This document shows, one piece after another, positions 26,630 through 35,062 of a DNA stretch of 64,000 nt. The stretch is from Caldilineaceae bacterium (lineage in GTDB: Bacteria; Chloroflexota; Anaerolineae; Caldilineales; Caldilineaceae): the NCBI GenBank assembly GCA_022842065.1, contig JALHQH010000028.1, forward strand, positions 1 to 64,000, written 5' to 3'. Both the position numbers and the translations under genes were made by a program. Positions within the stretch are counted from its first letter, which is position 1, and every line of letters starts with the position of its first letter. The notes under the pieces are model-generated. The model did no database searches, was not told the DNA's origin, and saw only the letters and a list, made by a program, of their open reading frames with translations.

Positions 26630-27109
26630 GTGATACCTGTTGACATTGCCAAGCTGCTCACCTCGCTAGCGGAAACACCCACGCGGCTGGCGGCGATGAG
26701 CAGTCGTGGCGAAGAGGCGCGGCTACATGGTAAAGTCAGTGAAGCGGAGTGGACAGTGAACGAGATTCTTGCCCATCTGCGCGTCTGTGCAGAAGTGTGG
26801 GGCAAGAGCATCCTGGCCATGATCAGTCAGGATCAGCCAACCTTGCGTTATGTATCACCGCGCATAGTGGCGAAAAAGCGCGATTACACCACCCAAGCCT
26901 TTGCCGCTTCACTGCAAACATTTTCGCAACAGCGCAACGAGCTGCTCCAGCAATTGACCACCTTGGACCAGGCAGCGTGGTCGCGCGGGGCCACCTTTAC
27001 CGGCACCATCAAGGGCCGCGAGCAGACCATCTTCAGCTATGTGCAGCGCATCGTTGATCACGAAGCAGCCCATCTGCAGCAGATTGAAGAGATCCTCAAC
27101 GGCCCATAA
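26630..27109 (+). CDS. DinB-superfamily protein
   Basis: 159 residues from a GTG start with GAGGT upstream. A four-helix bundle is indicated: WTVNEILAHLRVCAEVWGKS carries the first metal His, and RIVDHEAAHLQQIEEIL the last His pair, as in DinB/YfiT-type proteins. Such proteins are often metal-dependent thiol S-transferases using bacillithiol, mycothiol or related thiols. A second DinB protein lies at 32079. The exact reaction is unknown. Confidence 0.78.
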   Translation: MIPVDIAKLLTSLAETPTRLAAMSSRGEEARLHGKVSEAEWTVNEILAHLRVCAEVWGKSILAMISQDQPTLRYVSPRIVAKKRDYTTQAFAASLQTFSQQRNELLQQLTTLDQAAWSRGATFTGTIKGREQTIFSYVQRIVDHEAAHLQQIEEILNGP

Positions 27110-27147
27110 ATTTAGCCACAATCTATGTAAAACAGGAAACGAGCACG

Positions 27148-27867
27148 TTAGGCAATATTATAGAACCGATAGAACGCAGCAATTGCGCATTGCGGCTGGC
27201 GGATCTGAAAGGGAAAACAAAGACGCAACTGGGACAGATCAGTCAAAACATCCACCCGGCGCAGAAGTTCCTGGGTGATATCAGCTTTAGGCTGCCAGTC
27301 GCGGTCAAAACATTGCCCCCACAGGGCGAGAAATTGAAACTCGTCATACTCACTAATCGGCAGGTCAACAGTGTAGGCGGGCGGAAAGAGGCGGCGATAG
27401 GCATCCAGGTTGTAGAGCCACGAATTGCCGCGGACGAATTGCGCTTGCGGTTCGTGTTTGTGAATATGGGTAAACATTGCGCTTAGCTCGGCTTGGCGTA
27501 CGGCCAACCGTTCACGCCCCAATGGACTCAGCCCCGGCAAGTCATTCTTGAGGAAGTGGGGGCGGATCACCCTGCCCTCGTCGCGCAAGACGTAGTAGAA
27601 ACAGCCAAAGAGCGCATGGCCGGCGAAGCTACTGTCTTGTGGCGTTGGTGCTGGCTCGCGGTGGTCCCAATACCATTGATAGGTCCAGTCGGTCGGATCA
27701 GCACTTTGTTCTAGGCCGGCGATGTACTGATCCCAGCCGTCCCGGCCAAAACTCTTTGTAAAGGTCGTATATTGCTCCACCACGTCCGCCAGCGGCAACT
27801 GAAATTTTGCGGCCAGCTGTTGGGCGAAGGTGAGTTGAAAGGCAAAGAAGGCGCGTGCATAGGTCAT
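27148..27867 (-). CDS. Conserved-looking hypothetical protein
   Basis: 239 residues with AAGGT before the ATG. No family recognised. It is rich in aromatic residues and has no signal peptide or membrane helix, so it is presumably cytosolic. Notable stretches are WTYQWYWDHREP, SFAGHALFGCFYYVLRDEGR and RGNSWLYNLDAYRRLFPPAY; the conserved-looking His, Asp and Arg residues in them could form a small-molecule site. It precedes the M29 aminopeptidase in reading direction downstream order (same strand, 50 bases apart), so they may share a transcript. Confidence 0.6.
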   Translation of the reverse strand: MTYARAFFAFQLTFAQQLAAKFQLPLADVVEQYTTFTKSFGRDGWDQYIAGLEQSADPTDWTYQWYWDHREPAPTPQDSSFAGHALFGCFYYVLRDEGRVIRPHFLKNDLPGLSPLGRERLAVRQAELSAMFTHIHKHEPQAQFVRGNSWLYNLDAYRRLFPPAYTVDLPISEYDEFQFLALWGQCFDRDWQPKADITQELLRRVDVLTDLSQLRLCFPFQIRQPQCAIAAFYRFYNIA

Positions 27868-27917
27868 TGTTGGTTACCTTTTGTGAAACGCTTGGGGCCA
27901 GGAGATCACCCAGCCTA

Positions 27918-28997
27918 TCACACCTGTCCCAAGCCCGCATACTGGCCAGCGTGGACAATCACCCGTCCATCCACCAGCAGCGAAGCCCCTTGCAAGGCAA
28001 AGTCGTGGTTGAGCGAGGATGCGTTCTGCCCACCCATGTAACGATTTTCGCCCAAGGCGAGAAAGAGCGCCCCGATCACATGTTCATCGACCAGGGTCCA
28101 ACCAATCGGTTGGCGCAAGTGGGGATTCAAGCCAATACCAACGTGGCTGATCCGCCGCGGCTCGCCGCTGTGGCTATCCAACCAGGCGGCCACTTGCTCG
28201 GCCCCGTGCGCTGCTTCGATCTGGGTGATTCGTCCCGCGTTAAAGTGTAGGACAACGTCGCGCGCCTCGAATATTTTAGGCAGATAGAGTGTGCCGTGGG
28301 TCTGCGTTTCGACGACCGTGGTGTAAATTGACCCTGCCGGCAGATTGCTAACGATGGTCTTGCGCTGGCGATCCACTTCATCGATCACCCCATCATCGCC
28401 ATGCCAGGTGCGATCCCCATGATCGAGATACAGGATATGATCAGGCCCCGTGTGGATGGTGATCGTTTGGCTGGCAACCCTGGTCAGCGCATCGTCGATC
28501 AAGCGGCGGCTTTCCGCAATGCTCATCAAGTGGGCCGGCAGGAGATGCGCTTCGAGTGCCGGTAATGACATCTTCAGCAACGCTGCCCGCTGTTGCGTGG
28601 GCATGGCCACCACCAGCACAGGTAACAACCGTTCTTCTTCGATAGCGGTGATTGCTTCATCCAATTCATGCCACGCGGCCAGGGTGGCTGGTACGGCCAA
28701 GGTGAAGTCGGGGATGCCGCCACTAAAGGAGATCACCCGGTCGACTTCGGCCAGATGTTTGAGTCGATGATGGCTACTCTGCCGGATTGCTTCAGGCGTC
28801 GCTTCCGCCAGCCAGCGGTTGAGATAGGCGGGGGATTGGAAATCCAGCAAAGGCGTGGCACCAGCCAGATCGATGGCCAAGAGCACCTCTTGTAATACTT
28901 CTGGGCGGTCGATGTGATCGCGCACTTGGATCAATTCACCCGGTTGGACATTAAGTCCGGCCACGATACGTTGGGCAAGGATTTGCCAATCAGCCAT
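27918..28997 (-). CDS. M29-family metallo-aminopeptidase
   Basis: 359 residues with AGAAGGAG before the ATG, close to the usual 370-410. The N-terminal half (ILAQRIVAGLNVQPGELIQV) is typical of M29 enzymes (AmpS/AmpT/PepS). The metal-binding C-terminal half shows NLPAGSIYT and VVE, then HVGIGLNP, DEHVIGALFLALGEN and NASSLNHDF, holding the expected Glu, His and Asp ligands. Releases N-terminal amino acids from peptides in the cytosol using two divalent metals. Slightly shorter than typical but without obvious loss. Confidence 0.85.
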   Translation of the reverse strand: MADWQILAQRIVAGLNVQPGELIQVRDHIDRPEVLQEVLLAIDLAGATPLLDFQSPAYLNRWLAEATPEAIRQSSHHRLKHLAEVDRVISFSGGIPDFTLAVPATLAAWHELDEAITAIEEERLLPVLVVAMPTQQRAALLKMSLPALEAHLLPAHLMSIAESRRLIDDALTRVASQTITIHTGPDHILYLDHGDRTWHGDDGVIDEVDRQRKTIVSNLPAGSIYTTVVETQTHGTLYLPKIFEARDVVLHFNAGRITQIEAAHGAEQVAAWLDSHSGEPRRISHVGIGLNPHLRQPIGWTLVDEHVIGALFLALGENRYMGGQNASSLNHDFALQGASLLVDGRVIVHAGQYAGLGQV

Positions 28998-29050
28998 CTG
29001 TTTGCTCCTTCTGTTAAACTGCTACCCCGGTAACTCCGCCAATTAAACTG

Positions 29051-29974
29051 TTACACATAATTCTTGCGAAAGACCAACACATTTTCGCGCACGCGGAAGC
29101 CAACCGATTCATAGAGGGCAAAGGCGGCATCGCGGTAATTGTCGGTCTCGACCACCACCTGTTCGGCCCCCCGTGCATAGAGCCGTCGCACCCCCTCGCT
29201 GAGGATCAACTGCCCTAACCCCTGTCCACGCCGATCGGCGCGCACGCCCATCGGTTCGATTTGCCCACTTGGTCGCCCGTCGATCCCGTGCGGCGTAAAC
29301 CAGCAGATACAAAAGGCAGCCAACTCGCCAGCCGGATCGACGATCACCAGATCGAGATCAGGCTGGTAGGCCGCCTGTTGCAGGGTGCGGGTGCGCCAGG
29401 CCACGGTCATACTCTCACTCTCGAAGACCGCACGGTGCAGTTCGACATAGGCCGCCACCTCGCCTTGGCCGGCCAAGGGGCGGAGCACAAAACCGGCTGG
29501 TAACTCATGCTGGGTCTCAATCATCGGTGCCACCTGTTGCAACAAAACCTTGCTCCAGGGGTTTTCCGCGACATGGGCCTGCGAGGCAAACCCCGCCACT
29601 CCGAGCTCAGCAATGCGTTTGTTTTGGTGGGCAAAGACGTTGATAAACCAGGCGGGGCGACCAAAGGGCGTGCCGGCCAACTGGCGGGCACGCTGATCCG
29701 CCCAGGTCAAGAGTTGCGGATGCACTTCCGCAGCCAGCTGTGGATGACAGGCGTAGTCAATCGCCCAAAAGGGGGTCTGCAGCACCGCCCACCCCACCAG
29801 CGCACCTTGTTCATCCTCCCAAAGTCCGATGTTGTCAGGGTTGTCGAATGTCCATGAACTAAAGCGATAGGGCAGATCGACAATGTGAAAATTAGCTTGC
29901 GGGTGTGCATAGACCAGCACCATCATGCGCTGCTGGTCATGGGCACCTTGATAGGGACGTTGGATTAGTTTCAT
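29051..29974 (-). CDS. Two-domain GNAT acetyltransferase
   Basis: 307 residues with AAAGGAA before the ATG. The N-terminal half (1-145) is a degenerate GNAT-like domain (GLWEDEQGALVGWAVLQ). The C-terminal half carries the acetyl-CoA site as MGVRADRRGQGLGQLILSEG and the DAAFALYESVGFRVREN terminal motif. Tandem GNATs include mycothiol synthase and several drug-modifying enzymes; the substrate is not readable here. One of many acetyltransferases in this block. Confidence 0.8.
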   Translation of the reverse strand: MKLIQRPYQGAHDQQRMMVLVYAHPQANFHIVDLPYRFSSWTFDNPDNIGLWEDEQGALVGWAVLQTPFWAIDYACHPQLAAEVHPQLLTWADQRARQLAGTPFGRPAWFINVFAHQNKRIAELGVAGFASQAHVAENPWSKVLLQQVAPMIETQHELPAGFVLRPLAGQGEVAAYVELHRAVFESESMTVAWRTRTLQQAAYQPDLDLVIVDPAGELAAFCICWFTPHGIDGRPSGQIEPMGVRADRRGQGLGQLILSEGVRRLYARGAEQVVVETDNYRDAAFALYESVGFRVRENVLVFRKNYV

Positions 29975-30009
29975 AAACGATTCCTTTCGAGTGTGGACTA
30001 GCAGTCGTA

Positions 30010-30058
30010 TCAGTCACGGAGTGACGGCAACTGGTAGCCGAGGGTTAAAACCCTCGGC
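30010..30058. repeat. Structured repeat, family 2 (shares motif with 119-146)
   Basis: TCAGTCACGGAGTGACGGCA (30010-30029) and TGGTAGC (30032-30038) match the interior of the 77-250 element, but the adjoining stem differs: GCCGAGGGT/ACCCTCGGC here (30037-30058) in place of GCAGGTT/AACCTGC there, both pairing perfectly. It lies between a small kinase gene and the upstream GNAT gene. Confidence 0.6.
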
Positions 30059-30072
30059 TGTCCCTCTAAAGT

Positions 30073-30528
30073 TTAGAACTCATCCGGGGTTGGTGCTTCA
30101 AACCAACTTAACCACAGATCAAGCTCTGCCTCGTTGACCGCAAAGGTGCCCGGTGGCAAATTGGCGTTGCGCAGCGCCAAACGATGCCACAGTTCATCCC
30201 GCGCCACCCCCAGATAGTGTAACTCCACCCGCGCCCCTAACGCTTCGGCTTGGGCACGGTAGCTATCTCGTTCGGCGCGTGACCAAAAGCCATTCTCCAA
30301 GATCACATTGGTGCCGAGGACGAGTGCGCGCTGGGCCAGCCCCCACTGGAGCGCTTCAACCGGATCACGCAGCCGATCGCGCTCGGCAATGTCATTAGGA
30401 TCAGCCAGAAGCGCAGCGATCCACTCGTCGGGACAGAGGCGGAGGGCGGTTTGGCTCTGCTCTAGTTGTTTGGCTAACGTAGTTTTGCCAGCACCGGGTA
30501 GGCCGCAAATTAGGTGAAGTGTTGCCAT
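30073..30528 (-). CDS. Small P-loop kinase (AAA_33/zeta-toxin-like)
   Basis: 151 residues with CAGGAG before the ATG. Walker A is GLPGAGKTTLA at residues 9-19 after the first strand, followed by a CPDEW segment (the DXX substrate/metal site) and NVILENGFWSRAERD, which matches predicted nucleotide or small-molecule kinases of the AAA_33 group. Such proteins phosphorylate antibiotics, nucleosides or sugar nucleotides. Substrate unknown. The second kinase of this kind is at 33642. Confidence 0.8.
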   Translation of the reverse strand: MATLHLICGLPGAGKTTLAKQLEQSQTALRLCPDEWIAALLADPNDIAERDRLRDPVEALQWGLAQRALVLGTNVILENGFWSRAERDSYRAQAEALGARVELHYLGVARDELWHRLALRNANLPPGTFAVNEAELDLWLSWFEAPTPDEF

Positions 30529-30575
30529 TGATTGATCTCCTGTTTGTTACTGACTACTGATAAAATCGTCTTCCC

Positions 30576-31268
30576 TTATTCCTCATCCTTCATCGATGCC
30601 ATCCAATGCGCATTTAGTTGCTCGGCACGTTCCTTTGCCTGCGCCTTCCACCAATCCGCCAGCCCTGGCATCTGCGCCATGCGTTGGGCCAAGTCTGGAT
30701 CGAAGTCGAGATAAAGACAGCGGTTGATCGCTGGAATCGAGCCGTCGGGGTTGAAGCGCTCTTGCAATTGCCAAGTGTCACCAGGTTGAACAATGCCGGC
30801 TTCGCGCACGCACATGTAAAAGCCGGTGCGATTTTCACGAATCGTCAGCTTCACCCAATCCTTGCGCCCGATGCGGCGGGCGAGATTGGCGCAGGGTACA
30901 CGGGGAGCGGTCACTTGCACCAGTGCCGGGCCGATCCGCACCATATCGCCGACACAGACTTGATCTTCTGTGATCTGATCCAGCGTGAAGTTTTCACCGA
31001 CAAAGCCAGGGTGCAAATCCATATTGTACTGCTCGTTCCAAAAATGATAGTGGTCGAGCAAGTGGACGCAGATGTCGGCATCCGGCCCGCCATGATAAGG
31101 TTGTGCCACCTTGTCACCAACTAGGCCGCCTTTTTGTGCTTGCACAGGGGTAAGCACGGGGTCTCGGTAGATCGACGAAGTCCAGGTGCCACGCTCGTCG
31201 GTGATCGTTTTGGGTTGACCAACAAAGATTGAGTGAAGATAAGCGGAATGTGGTATCATTAAGGCCAT
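30576..31268 (-). CDS. MOSC-domain protein (YiiM-like)
   Basis: 230 residues. The N-terminal strand (LHSIFVGQPKTI) is followed by HGGPDADICVHLLDHYHFW, GFVGENFTLD and the PRVPCANLA segment with the conserved Cys of MOSC domains, then a C-terminal three-helix tail. MOSC proteins bind molybdenum cofactor through the Cys and reduce N-hydroxylated compounds; YiiM acts on 6-N-hydroxylaminopurine. Two in-frame ATGs (31268 and 31259) are possible. Lies in the detoxification-type block. Confidence 0.85.
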   Translation of the reverse strand: MALMIPHSAYLHSIFVGQPKTITDERGTWTSSIYRDPVLTPVQAQKGGLVGDKVAQPYHGGPDADICVHLLDHYHFWNEQYNMDLHPGFVGENFTLDQITEDQVCVGDMVRIGPALVQVTAPRVPCANLARRIGRKDWVKLTIRENRTGFYMCVREAGIVQPGDTWQLQERFNPDGSIPAINRCLYLDFDPDLAQRMAQMPGLADWWKAQAKERAEQLNAHWMASMKDEE

Positions 31269-31333
31269 CTGGTGCTATGCCCCCTTTATTTTACTGATAG
31301 ATTTGTGTTGTTACGTCTTTATCTGGAGCGTTT

Positions 31334-31999
31334 ATGCAAACTTATACATTTCGCCAATGTACCTTAACAAAGCTGGATAAACTCTTCGGGTTACGCCAAG
31401 TTTTTGCCAGCCCGCTGCTGGATCAATGGTTACAACACGAAAATACGCTCTCTGACTATGAGCAACAGACGCTGCAGCAACTACGTTCCTTGTTAATCCT
31501 CAATGCGCCGGGCTGGAACGAGCAGGAACTTGCGCTCCATTTTATTGGGCCGCTGTTGAGCTTAGTGCGTTTCACCGAACCCTACCGGTTTAACCTCTTC
31601 GCCGAACGCAAGATCAGTGCAATCGTTGCTGGTAGCGAAGGCGAGATTGAACTGAGCGGTGAGCCGGATGGGATCATTGCCACCGGTTTTCGCGAGCCGG
31701 AGATCCCGATGTTTGCCTTTACCGAATACAAACGCCAGCTTGACCCCGATGGTGACCCAGCGGGGCAAACCTTGGCGGCGATGCTCGTGGCGCAACAATT
31801 AAACCCCAGGCCGCTGCCGATCTATGGCTGCTACGTCGTCGGGCGCGATTGGTTCTTTATGCTGCTGCATGAAAATCACTATGTCATCTCCACGGGCCAT
31901 AACGCGCTTCAGATTGCCGAGCTTGAGGATATTTTGCGTATTCTCAAAACCCTCAAACTAATGATCCTTGATCTCACGGTTGAACTAGTGGCGGCATAG
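31334..31999 (+). CDS. Uncharacterised protein, possible PD-(D/E)XK fold
   Basis: 221 residues with TGGAGC before the ATG. No named family recognised. The centre holds ELSGEPDGIIA, a strand ending in Asp, followed about 20 residues later by MFAFTEYKRQ; the spacing D...E-x-K is that of PD-(D/E)XK nuclease-like active sites. A predicted helix-strand core (LALHFIGPLLSLV before, GCYVVGRDWFFML after) fits. Nuclease activity is inference; many such proteins are uncharacterised. It stands alone on the plus strand among minus-strand genes. Confidence 0.5.
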   Translation: MQTYTFRQCTLTKLDKLFGLRQVFASPLLDQWLQHENTLSDYEQQTLQQLRSLLILNAPGWNEQELALHFIGPLLSLVRFTEPYRFNLFAERKISAIVAGSEGEIELSGEPDGIIATGFREPEIPMFAFTEYKRQLDPDGDPAGQTLAAMLVAQQLNPRPLPIYGCYVVGRDWFFMLLHENHYVISTGHNALQIAELEDILRILKTLKLMILDLTVELVAA

Positions 32000-32078
32000 G
32001 TCGACTTTCTCTTTATTACTGTGCCAAAGGGGGGGCCGTGATGCGATTTTCATTTTTGCTCCAGTGGCTCCGCTTGGT

Positions 32079-32603
32079 TCAATTGCGACGATTCCACATG
32101 GCTTTGATTGCCTTGATTTCGCCCAAATGTTCGTAGCCGTCGCGGATAAAGTTACTGATCCAATCGTAGCGGCTCTGATCCTCAACGATTTCGAGCAGCG
32201 CCTCACTGGTCACGTTGCCAATGGCAGCGTGAAAGGCGGCATGGGCTTGTTGCAGATAGGTTAACAGATCAGCCTTTGTCTGTGTAGGTATTTCAGCGAC
32301 TTCGACTTGGGTATAACCAGCCAGGTTGCCAACGCCATCCCAGCCTTTGCCGCGTGGATCATAGCCAATCTTTTGCCGCCACCCGGCTTGGTGCCAGATC
32401 TCCTGTTCGACCGGTTTTTCTTGCAGAACGCGGGTCGTCAAGATGTCCCAGGATCGGCTGATGTGCCAAAGAGTGAGGGCGATGCTGTTGGCCTCGCTAT
32501 CGGGTCGCCAATCGAGCGTGGGATTGGGCGTGTCCTCGATTTCTTCTTGAAGACGTATGGCTAGCGTGTCTAACCAATCTAGCAAAAATTCTGAAGGGTT
32601 CAT
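32079..32603 (-). CDS. DinB-superfamily protein
   Basis: 174 residues with AAAAGGAGAG before the ATG. The N-terminal helix, then ALTLWHISRSWDIL with the first His and SNFIRDGYEHLGEIKAIK with the last His pair, match the metal-binding helices of DinB-like four-helix bundles. Probably a thiol-dependent transferase or hydrolase acting on small molecules. Distinct from the one at 26630. Cytosolic. Confidence 0.75.
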   Translation of the reverse strand: MNPSEFLLDWLDTLAIRLQEEIEDTPNPTLDWRPDSEANSIALTLWHISRSWDILTTRVLQEKPVEQEIWHQAGWRQKIGYDPRGKGWDGVGNLAGYTQVEVAEIPTQTKADLLTYLQQAHAAFHAAIGNVTSEALLEIVEDQSRYDWISNFIRDGYEHLGEIKAIKAMWNRRN

Positions 32604-32652
32604 GTTCTCTCCTTTTCACGAACTGGCGGCTACTCTCAATCATGCTCTACGA

Positions 32653-33573
32653 TCAATCCACCTGAGCATTAGCCAATTTACGTTCTTGATGGTGGCGATG
32701 CCATTCGTCCATGTTCCAGGCACGCCCTGGCTCTTCGGCGCGGCGCACAAAGGCTTCGCCCACCGGATCAGCGGACGTATAGATTTCGTCTGCGACCAGT
32801 TGTGCTAGCAGATCCGCAAAGAGTGTGCGTAACATGAGAAAACGGGCATGATAACCAGTGTAATCATGACTTGGGGCGTTCAAGGCTGTCAAGACCCGTC
32901 GATCAAAATCATTCGGCAACCAGGACAACTTGAGCAGATAGGACATCTCGCGATTGCGCCAGGGCCGCCAACGCCGATTAAAGGCAAAAAGCCCTTGCAC
33001 AAGGTAATCATAAGCGGCATGGAGGCGATCATGGGCAATGGCCGGCCCCAAGCTACCCCACACTTCCTGGGGATCATCCCATTTCAGATGTTGATCGAGC
33101 CAGACTAGCGCTTCGTCCAGCCGTTGAATGCGAATCGTGTCGGTATAGGCGGTATGTTGGTTGATCAATTGACGAAGGCTCACTCCTTGTGCGCTATTTT
33201 GTTCATAAGCCGGCCAGCCCTCACTCAATTCGGTGCGGCGACCTTCGGGTAAAACAAAGTTGGGGTTAAACCATTCATTGAGATCAACACGAGTAAAATC
33301 AAACTGGATACCCTCCTCTTGTACTGATGGCTCCCGACTAAAGATACTATGAAATGTACCATCACTGGGTAACCAGATAAACTCGGCAGGTACAATGTAA
33401 GGATCAAATGGATCAAAGAAAAGGATGGCATCGATATCCGAGCCGGGGCGCATCTGTCCCGTGGCAATGCTGCCGATGCCAATGAGTGCCTGGATTGCTG
33501 GCTCGGCAGCAAGGTTACGTTGGATAAAGTCCAACAATTCTCGGCGTTTTTGATCGGTGATGGCGGAATTCAT
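32653..33573 (-). CDS. Nucleotidyltransferase-domain protein
   Basis: 306 residues with AGGAGGAG before the ATG. The nucleotidyltransferase signature is GIGSIATGQMRPGSDIDAIL (residues about 32-51), the G-S-x(8-11)-D-x-D pattern, with a third Asp expected at FDFTRVDLNEW. The C-terminal helical half would bind the acceptor. The overall plan resembles aminoglycoside nucleotidyltransferases (ANT), which attach AMP to drugs, but no specific drug can be assigned. It neighbours kinases and acetyltransferases of similar style. Confidence 0.8.
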   Translation of the reverse strand: MNSAITDQKRRELLDFIQRNLAAEPAIQALIGIGSIATGQMRPGSDIDAILFFDPFDPYIVPAEFIWLPSDGTFHSIFSREPSVQEEGIQFDFTRVDLNEWFNPNFVLPEGRRTELSEGWPAYEQNSAQGVSLRQLINQHTAYTDTIRIQRLDEALVWLDQHLKWDDPQEVWGSLGPAIAHDRLHAAYDYLVQGLFAFNRRWRPWRNREMSYLLKLSWLPNDFDRRVLTALNAPSHDYTGYHARFLMLRTLFADLLAQLVADEIYTSADPVGEAFVRRAEEPGRAWNMDEWHRHHQERKLANAQVD

Positions 33574-33641
33574 AGGGCTCCTCCTGGTATTGATTCACCT
33601 TCTCATGAACAACAAGCTATAACTCAAAAATTAGGTTCTCC

Positions 33642-34133
33642 TCAAAAGAGACTGGCTAGATCTCTTGCTAGAGCATCAGCCAGTAAATCTGTGTTATCGA
33701 TCTTCCTATCGTAGACACTCAACCTTACTTCCCAGCCATAAAGCAACCGCACCTCATCATCGCTCAACCACTGACCACGCGTCTGATTTCTCCGTATTGA
33801 CTCGCGCAACGCAGGCAGTAGCAAGACAATCTCGTGTGGTAACGGTGCCAGAAGCCTATGATAGAGGGCGGCGGTCTCATCGGTAAGCACATCCAGAATT
33901 ACAACATCATAGCCCTCAGCGACAAAGTTATGGGCCAAGGCGCAGGCATTTTTCGCCCCCAATCGCAGTTGCGCCATGCCTTCCTCGCCCAACCACGGCG
34001 CAATGTGCGGTTGTACCAACATCGACCGCACCCAATCGACATCGATTACGGCACAATGCGTGCGTTGTTTGGCAATGAGTGGACCCAACGTGCTCTTGCC
34101 CGCAGCCGGTGGGCCAGTCAGAATCAAAATCAT
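33642..34133 (-). CDS. Small P-loop kinase (shikimate/gluconate kinase-like fold)
   Basis: 163 residues from the ATG at 34133, chosen because GGAG lies eight bases before it; a TTG six codons upstream is the alternative. Walker A is TGPPAAGKSTLGP near the N-terminus, a DVDWVRSML segment follows in the substrate position, and YDVVILDVLTDE is the second strand. The fold is that of small metabolite or drug kinases such as chloramphenicol phosphotransferase. Substrate unknown. Ends 21 bases past the next GNAT gene's stop region on the same strand. Confidence 0.78.
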   Translation of the reverse strand: MILILTGPPAAGKSTLGPLIAKQRTHCAVIDVDWVRSMLVQPHIAPWLGEEGMAQLRLGAKNACALAHNFVAEGYDVVILDVLTDETAALYHRLLAPLPHEIVLLLPALRESIRRNQTRGQWLSDDEVRLLYGWEVRLSVYDRKIDNTDLLADALARDLASLF

Positions 34134-34154
34134 AGAATGCTCCAGAATCAACGC

Positions 34155-34616
34155 TCACAACCGTTTGACCATGAGCAGACAGGGATTTTGTTCACCCCAA
34201 AGTGTGGTCAATTCTTCCAATGGACGAAAGCCGACCGCCAGATAAAATGCTCTGGTTTTGGCATAGCCCTCGTCGGGGTGTGAATCGCTCAGGGTTTTTA
34301 ACTGCAGAAACTCCACATTTCGCGCCCGCAAATAGCGCTCTGCTTGATCCAATAGCTGCCGCCCAACGCCCTGGCGATGCATCTCCTTTATGATCGCCAG
34401 CACATGGATCTCGGCGGAATAGGGATTGTGTTGTTTCACACTCAAGAAGCCAATCACCTGTTCGTCTTGGCAGGCAATAAAAGTAGGCAAGTGTTCGACC
34501 TCGTTGATGTAGCGGACAAGCGCTTCTTCAATGCCAAACCAATCTGGGAGGGCGCGCATAATGGGTTCACAGCGCGCCGATTGTCCCAAAAGTGGACCCT
34601 GGATGACAACGTTCAT
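34155..34616 (-). CDS. GNAT acetyltransferase
   Basis: 153 residues from the ATG at 34616 with GGAG ten bases before it; the longer frame runs through the divergent toxin-antitoxin promoter and is not credible. Acetyl-CoA binding site HVLAIIKEMHRQGVGRQLLD, C-terminal motif KTRAFYLAVGFRPLEEL. The start ALPDWFGIEEALVRYINEV is seen in GNATs of the small-molecule type. Lies immediately upstream of the kinase at 33642 in the same direction. Confidence 0.83.
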   Translation of the reverse strand: MNVVIQGPLLGQSARCEPIMRALPDWFGIEEALVRYINEVEHLPTFIACQDEQVIGFLSVKQHNPYSAEIHVLAIIKEMHRQGVGRQLLDQAERYLRARNVEFLQLKTLSDSHPDEGYAKTRAFYLAVGFRPLEELTTLWGEQNPCLLMVKRL

Positions 34617-34699
34617 TATGATCTCCTGCCCCATGTGCGTTTGGACGCGTCTCAAATTTTCGCGAACGAGGTGACGGTCACCTTTCTGACCCGATAAGC

Positions 34700-34754
34700 T
34701 TGACAAAGGCGATCCGCGGGCTGTATACTTTCGCTGTATATTTACACAGCGAAA
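34700..34754 (+). promoter_or_regulatory. Toxin-antitoxin promoter with palindromic operator
   Basis: TTGACA (34700-34705) and TATACT (34724-34729) are 18 bases apart. Directly downstream, covering the start site, TTTCGCTGT (34729-34737) and ACAGCGAAA (34746-34754) form a perfect 9-bp inverted repeat around 8 bases. This fits autorepression by the ribbon-helix-helix antitoxin that starts at 34784 after a GGAGG ribosome binding site. Confidence 0.8.
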
Positions 34755-34783
34755 ATACCATATTGTTGGAGGATCATAGTCAT

Positions 34784-35062
34784 ATGATTGCGAAAGAAAA
34801 AGTAACGCTAACCCTGCCACTCAACTTAATGGAGGCTGTGCGTAGCCTCGCCGCCCCACGCCAACAGAGCCAATTTATTGCCGAGGCGATTGAATACTTT
34901 ATCGCCGAAAAGCAACGCAAAAGTTTACGGGAACGCTTGATCGCCGGTTATCAGTCTAACGCCGCCGCCGATGCCGAGATTGCCGCTGAATGGTCAACCC
35001 TGGAAGACGAGGTCTGGCTCAACCAGATTCCTGCCTATGCAACAGCGGTTACCCCTGAATGA
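34784..35062 (+). CDS. MazE-like ribbon-helix-helix antitoxin
   Basis: 92 residues from the ATG at 34784 (GGAGG 11 bases before). The first 45 residues fit a ribbon-helix-helix DNA-binding domain: a strand KVTLTLPLNLMEAVRSLA, then SQFIAEAIEYFIAEKQRK. The acidic C-terminus (EIAAEWSTLEDEVW) should wrap around and neutralise the toxin. The stop overlaps the toxin start (ATGA, 35059-35062), so the pair is translationally coupled. The upstream palindrome is its likely binding site. Confidence 0.85.
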   Translation: MIAKEKVTLTLPLNLMEAVRSLAAPRQQSQFIAEAIEYFIAEKQRKSLRERLIAGYQSNAAADAEIAAEWSTLEDEVWLNQIPAYATAVTPE

